A stretch of 64,000 nucleotides of DNA from Compostibacter hankyongensis (GTDB lineage: Bacteria; Bacteroidota; Bacteroidia; Chitinophagales; Chitinophagaceae). The DNA lies in assembly GCF_039541075.1 (NCBI RefSeq), contig NZ_BAABFN010000001.1, forward strand, positions 1,178,001-1,242,000, in the 5' to 3' direction. The notes under the pieces were generated by a model. That model had not been told where the DNA came from, made no database searches, and was given only the letters and a program-made list of their open reading frames with translations. Numbering within the stretch: the first letter of the stretch is position 1; every line of letters begins with the position of its first letter. The translations under genes were made by a program, and so were the position numbers. Below are positions 60,116 through 64,000 of this stretch, piece after piece.

Positions 60116-61240
60116 ATGAAACTATTCGACGTTTATCCGTTATTTGACATTACACCCGTCAGGGCGCAGGGCAGCTATCTCTGGGACGACAAGGGGGAGC
60201 AGTATCTTGACCTTTACGGCGGACATGCGGTGATCTCCATCGGCCATACCCATCCCCGCTATGTAAAGGCCATTACCGAACAGCTGGGTAAGATCGCCTT
60301 TTACTCCAACTCGGTGCAGAATCCGCTGCAGCAGCAGCTGGCGGAAGAGCTGGGCCGGCAGAGCGGTTATGCGGATCATGCTCTGTTCCTGTGCAACTCC
60401 GGTGCGGAAGCCAACGAAAATGCGTTAAAGCTGGCCTCCTTTGCCACCGGACGAAAAAAAGTAATTGCCTTTAAGCAGTCTTTTCACGGCCGTACCTCCG
60501 GCGCCGTAGCGGCTACGGATAATCCGAAGATCGTATCCCCGTTCAATGCCGGTCATGATATCGTATTTGTGCCGCTGAATGATGCGGCGGCTTTTGAGGC
60601 GGCGATGAGCGATGAGGTGGCAGCGGTGATCATCGAAGGCATACAGGGTGTTGCCGGTATCCGCGTGCCGGAAGATCGTTTTCTGCAGCTGCTCCGCCGG
60701 CAGTGCGATGCGCACGGCGCCCTGCTTATCCTGGATGAGGTGCAATCCGGATACGGACGCAGCGGAAAGTTCTTTTCGCATCAATATGCGGGCATTCAGG
60801 CGGATATCATAACCCTGGCCAAAGGAATGGGCAACGGCTTCCCCGTGGGCGGCGTGCTCATCAGTCCGGGCGTCCGGCCCTGTTCGGGAATGCTGGGCAC
60901 CACCTTCGGGGGCAACTATCTGGCCTGTGTCGCCTGTCTGGCTGTGTTGGACGTAATAGCGGAAGAAGGACTGGTTGAAAATGCTTTGGAGACCGGTAGC
61001 TACCTGATGGAGCAGCTGAAAAAGTTCCCTTTGCTGGAGCAGGTACGCGGCCGGGGGCTGATGATCGGATTCGATGTGCCGGAATCGCATCAGTCGCTCA
61101 GGAAAGCGCTGTTGTTCAAACACCGGATATTTACCGGCGCCTCCGGAAAGCAGACGATCCGGCTTTTGCCGTCGCTTTCCCTGTCGAAGGCTGAGGCAGA
61201 CCGCTTCCTGGAGGTGCTGCAACTGGAACTGGGATCATAA
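60116..61240 (+). CDS. argD: Acetylornithine/succinylornithine aminotransferase
   Basis: PLP-dependent class III transaminase converting the acylated glutamate semialdehyde to acylornithine. Motifs: NSGAEANENALKLASFATGR, FHGRTSGAVAAT, LDEVQSGYGRSGKFF, and the PLP-binding Lys236 in ITLAKGMGNGFPVGG. 374 aa, a compact member. Translation start ATG 60116 immediately follows a repeat array. Confidence 0.95.
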   Translation: MKLFDVYPLFDITPVRAQGSYLWDDKGEQYLDLYGGHAVISIGHTHPRYVKAITEQLGKIAFYSNSVQNPLQQQLAEELGRQSGYADHALFLCNSGAEANENALKLASFATGRKKVIAFKQSFHGRTSGAVAATDNPKIVSPFNAGHDIVFVPLNDAAAFEAAMSDEVAAVIIEGIQGVAGIRVPEDRFLQLLRRQCDAHGALLILDEVQSGYGRSGKFFSHQYAGIQADIITLAKGMGNGFPVGGVLISPGVRPCSGMLGTTFGGNYLACVACLAVLDVIAEEGLVENALETGSYLMEQLKKFPLLEQVRGRGLMIGFDVPESHQSLRKALLFKHRIFTGASGKQTIRLLPSLSLSKAEADRFLEVLQLELGS

Positions 61241-61258
61241 AAAAATAAAATAGTTTAC

Positions 61259-62212
61259 GTGAAAAATTTTCTTTCAGTAGATGATGTAAGCAGTATCCCT
61301 TCCCTGGTGGACAGGGCGTTGGGCTATAAAGCGGATCCGTTTAAGCAGGATACCCTGGGCAGGCACAAGACCCTGGGCATGCTTTTTCTGAATCCGAGTA
61401 TGCGTACCCGTATCAGTACCCAGGTGGCGGCGCGGAATCTCGGCATGGAGGTAGTGGTGTTTAACATCGACAAGGAAGGATGGAAGCTGGAATTTGCGGA
61501 CGGCGCTGTGATGAGCGAAGGCACCTCGGAACATGTCCGCGAAGCGGCGGCGGTGATGGGCCAATACTTTGATATCCTGGCCATCCGCACCTTTCCCGCG
61601 CTGAAAGACCGCGAAGAGGATTACAGCGAGCAGTATATCAGCCAGTTTGTAAAGCATGCCGGCATACCGGTGCTAAGCCTGGAAAGCGCCACACTGCATC
61701 CCCTCCAGAGCCTGGCCGATATCGTTACCATCAGCGAATGCTGGAAGGAAAAAAGAAAGCCGAAGGTGGTGATGAGCTGGGCGCCGCATGTCCGCGCGCT
61801 TCCCCAGGCAGTGCCCAACTCCTTTGCCCAGTGGATCAATGCATGGGATAAGGCCGACTTTGTGATTGCCCAGCCCGAAGGTTATGAGCTGGATGAAAAG
61901 TTCACCCGGGGAGCCGTGGTCATGCACGACCAGGCCAAAGCGCTTGAGGGGGCGGATTTTGTTTACGTGAAAAACTGGTCGTCGTATGCCGATTACGGTC
62001 AGATTACCTGCACCGACGCTTCCTGGATGATCACCCCTGAGAGGCTGCGGAATACCAACCGGGCCAGGATCATGCATTGCCTGCCGGTAAGAAGGAATGT
62101 AGTGATCGCCGACGCCGTGCTGGACAGCGCCGACTCTATCGTGGTGCAGGAGGCGGGCAACCGTGTATGGGCGGCGCAGGCCGTGCTCGGGGAGATATTA
62201 ACGGCCTTCTGA
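61259..62212 (+). CDS. argF': N-succinyl/N-acetylornithine carbamoyltransferase
   Basis: Transcarbamylase of the AOTCase/SOTCase type, which acts on acylated ornithine instead of ornithine. FLNPSMRTRISTQVAARNLG is the carbamoyl-phosphate loop. ESATLHPLQSLADIVTISEC and MHCLPVRRNVVIADAVLD are typical of this branch. The residue before EHVREAA is Ser90; in this enzyme group a Glu at the equivalent place marks acetyl specificity, and small or Pro residues mark succinyl specificity (recalled from mutational work). Succinylornithine is therefore favoured. 317 aa. Start is GTG 61259, 18 bases after argD. Confidence 0.9.
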   Translation: MKNFLSVDDVSSIPSLVDRALGYKADPFKQDTLGRHKTLGMLFLNPSMRTRISTQVAARNLGMEVVVFNIDKEGWKLEFADGAVMSEGTSEHVREAAAVMGQYFDILAIRTFPALKDREEDYSEQYISQFVKHAGIPVLSLESATLHPLQSLADIVTISECWKEKRKPKVVMSWAPHVRALPQAVPNSFAQWINAWDKADFVIAQPEGYELDEKFTRGAVVMHDQAKALEGADFVYVKNWSSYADYGQITCTDASWMITPERLRNTNRARIMHCLPVRRNVVIADAVLDSADSIVVQEAGNRVWAAQAVLGEILTAF

Positions 62213-62257
62213 ACAAATGGCTTGCCGCGTCGGCGGTAGCTGGAAGAAGATATTGTT

Positions 62258-63049
62258 ATGGAACAACTTTTCGTGATAAAGATCGGTGGCAACGTAGTGG
62301 ATGACGCAAATTTTCTTTCGTCGTTCTTACAGGATTTTTCCATGGAGCGGGCACCGAGGATATTGGTGCACGGAGGCGGAAAGATTGCTACGCGCATCGG
62401 GGAAAAGCTGGGCATCGAAAGCCGGTATGTCAATGGCCGCCGGATCACCGATGCCGGTGCCCTGGACCTGGTGACGATGGTATACGGAGGGTTGGTCAAC
62501 AAACAGATCGTGGCCCGGCTGCAGGCGTCCGGCTGCAATGCGCTGGGGGTGACCGGCGCGGATGCCGGGCTGCTGCCTGCCGTAAAGCGACCGGTAAAGG
62601 AAATCGATTACGGCTTTGTCGGCGATATTGAAAGCAGCCGGGTAAACACCGCGGGTGTACAGCTGTTGCTGAACCACGGTATCGTTCCGGTATTCGCTCC
62701 GCTCACGCACGATGGGAAAGGACAGATGCTCAACACAAATGCCGATACCATCGCTTCCTGCCTGGCCGTTGCGCTTTCTGAGCAATATGCCGTACGGCTG
62801 ATCTTTTGTTTTGAGAAAAAGGGCGTGCTGCAGGATGTAGCGAACGATCAATCGGTAATTCCGCTTATCGATACACTGCGGTACCAGACCCTGCTGCAGG
62901 AAAAGGTTCTGGCCGACGGGATACTTCCCAAGCTGGAGAACGCTTTTTCCGCCTGCCGTTCCGGGGTGAAGGAAGTGCTGATCGGGGATGCCCGCGACCT
63001 CAAACAAAACTGCTCCGGGCAGGTTTCCGGAACGCTGATACGGTTATGA
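62258..63049 (+). CDS. argB: N-acetyl(succinyl)glutamate kinase
   Basis: Amino-acid kinase-fold enzyme that phosphorylates the acylated glutamate, second step of the pathway. FVIKIGGNVVDDANFLSSFL and LVHGGGKIATRIGEKLGI are the nucleotide and substrate loops. ALGVTGADAGLLPAVKRPVK and NTNADTIASCLAVALSEQYA are family motifs. 263 aa. It follows argF' by 45 bases. By context the substrate may be N-succinylglutamate rather than N-acetylglutamate. Confidence 0.94.
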   Translation: MEQLFVIKIGGNVVDDANFLSSFLQDFSMERAPRILVHGGGKIATRIGEKLGIESRYVNGRRITDAGALDLVTMVYGGLVNKQIVARLQASGCNALGVTGADAGLLPAVKRPVKEIDYGFVGDIESSRVNTAGVQLLLNHGIVPVFAPLTHDGKGQMLNTNADTIASCLAVALSEQYAVRLIFCFEKKGVLQDVANDQSVIPLIDTLRYQTLLQEKVLADGILPKLENAFSACRSGVKEVLIGDARDLKQNCSGQVSGTLIRL

Positions 63050-63130
63050 TTTTAAACAGGGTGCCGCCTGTATCATCACTCCCCGCGAAGCTGCAGGAGG
63101 ATATATCCGGCTGAGCGGAAAAACCAGGTT

Positions 63131-64000
63131 ATGGAATATGAACAGTTATACCGGGATGCGGTAAGTCTGCTGCAGGAGCTGATTGCGACCCCTTCTTTCA
63201 GTCGCGAGGAAGAGCAGACCGCCGCCGTGCTGACCCGTTTCCTGGGTGTCCGGCAGGTGGCCCATTCCCGCACGGGAAATAATGTATGGGCCCTCAACCT
63301 TCATTTTGATCCGGCAAAGCCTACGATCCTGCTGAACTCGCACCATGATACGGTAAAGCCCAATCCCGCCTATACGCGCGACCCCTTTAAGCCGGATATC
63401 GAAGACGGCAAGCTGTACGGGCTCGGCAGCAATGATGCCGGAGGATGCGTGACAGGTCTCGTGTCGGCCTTTTTACATTTCTATCCGCAAAAGGGCCTGA
63501 AATATAACCTGGCGCTGGCCATTACCGCCGAGGAGGAGATCTCGGGACCCAACGGTGTGGAATCGGTATTGCCGCAGCTGCCGCCGGTGGATTTTGCCAT
63601 CGTCGGTGAGCCGACGCTTACCCAGCTGGCCATAGCCGAAAAGGGATTGCTGGTGCTGGATTGCAGTGTAGCCGGAAAGGCGGGGCACGCGGCCCGTGAG
63701 GAGGGAGAAAATGCGATTTATAAGGCGCTTCCCGATATCGAATGGTTCCGGACCTGGCAATTTCCCCGGGTTTCCGAAACCCTCGGACCGGTGAAGATGA
63801 GCGTTACCGTGATACAGGCGGGCCAGCAGCACAATGTTGTGCCGGCAGTTTGTAACTTTACGGTAGACGTGCGGGTAACAGACCAGTACACGCACGAAGA
63901 AATCCTGGAGACCATACGGAAGCATGTACGCTGTACGGTACAGCCCCGCTCGCTCCGGATGCGCAGTTCCCATATCTCGAAGGATCATCCCTTTGTACAG
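63131..64000 (+). CDS. argE: Acetylornithine/succinylornithine deacylase, M20 family (truncated by window end)
   Basis: Removes the acyl group from the pathway intermediate to release the free amino acid. It starts at ATG 63131 (MEYEQLYRDAVSLLQELIAT) and is open to the end of the window, 290 codons read. M20 metal ligands are seen in LLNSHHDTVKPNP, the bridging Asp in GLGSNDAGGCVTGL, the catalytic Glu pair in ITAEEEISGPNG, and a ligand in VGEPTLTQLA. The dimerisation domain follows (LDCSVAGKAGHAAREEGENA). The remaining part, with the final His ligand, lies outside. It belongs to the arginine cluster, 81 bases after argB. Confidence 0.92.
   Translation, partial: MEYEQLYRDAVSLLQELIATPSFSREEEQTAAVLTRFLGVRQVAHSRTGNNVWALNLHFDPAKPTILLNSHHDTVKPNPAYTRDPFKPDIEDGKLYGLGSNDAGGCVTGLVSAFLHFYPQKGLKYNLALAITAEEEISGPNGVESVLPQLPPVDFAIVGEPTLTQLAIAEKGLLVLDCSVAGKAGHAAREEGENAIYKALPDIEWFRTWQFPRVSETLGPVKMSVTVIQAGQQHNVVPAVCNFTVDVRVTDQYTHEEILETIRKHVRCTVQPRSLRMRSSHISKDHPFVQ

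Noticed and set aside
1..64000. tRNA, rRNA, integrase or transposase genes
   Set aside because: I looked for T-loop-like motifs and for known transposase or integrase signatures in the proteins and found none.

Overview
The window comes from a Bacteroidota genome, most likely a GC-rich member of the Chitinophagaceae (Chitinophaga-like). The evidence is three SusC/SusD outer-membrane nutrient uptake pairs, TAnnTTTG-type promoters, a CbpA/CbpM pair, a NagB fused to a PIG-L deacetylase domain, FHS-type sugar permeases and a Bacteroidota-type arginine cluster. Genus-level placement is inference from gene content and base composition, not from a marker gene comparison.

Layout. 1-6 kb (+): SusC, SusD and a secreted DUF6807 protein, with a LacI-type operator upstream. 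6-16 kb: housekeeping genes. These are a lone atpG with its own promoter and terminator, scpB with a long acidic tail, a CNNM/CBS membrane protein, oxyR with a likely self-regulating site, an unknown secreted coiled-coil protein, dnaG, a small secreted protein and cbpA-cbpM. 16-27.5 kb (all minus): an amino-sugar utilisation locus with GH20 hexosaminidase, NagB/PIG-L fusion, dicarboxylate symporter, LacI regulator, SusC and SusD. 27.7-32.8 kb (+): the threonine operon thrA-thrB-thrC, preceded by what reads as a full ribosome-dependent attenuator (leader peptide with Thr/Ile codons, antiterminator, terminator). 32.8-46 kb: a DUF3472 protein, an LRR protein, an EEP-fold hydrolase, vapB-vapC-cutC, glycosylasparaginase, ROK kinase, two FHS sugar permeases, galactokinase and a GH109 enzyme. 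46-55.8 kb (+): a third SusC/SusD locus with a DUF4838 lipoprotein and a GH2-like enzyme. 55.8-64 kb (+): an arginine cluster (GNAT, argG, cupin, argC, argD, argF', argB, argE) behind a promoter and a possible structured leader RNA. argE runs off the window.

How the genes fit together. GH20, glycosylasparaginase, ROK kinase, NagB and the permeases could take apart N-linked or other GlcNAc-bearing glycoconjugates. GH109 and GalK point to GalNAc and galactose. The arginine genes look like the succinylated variant of the pathway known in Bacteroidota.

Most unusual feature. Many intergenic gaps carry short-period tandem arrays: three heptamer families (GTGAAAG-like, GTCTAAG-like, CAGAAAC-like), one octamer family (GATTTGAT-like), a CCCCCTAAAGGGGG palindrome and a non-repetitive module. 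They are joined in a largely conserved order and polarity. They supply stop codons, and in places start codons, to neighbouring genes. In the arginine cluster two arrays in inverted orientation bracket an AT-rich S23-type four-helix-bundle gene, which looks like a mobile cassette.
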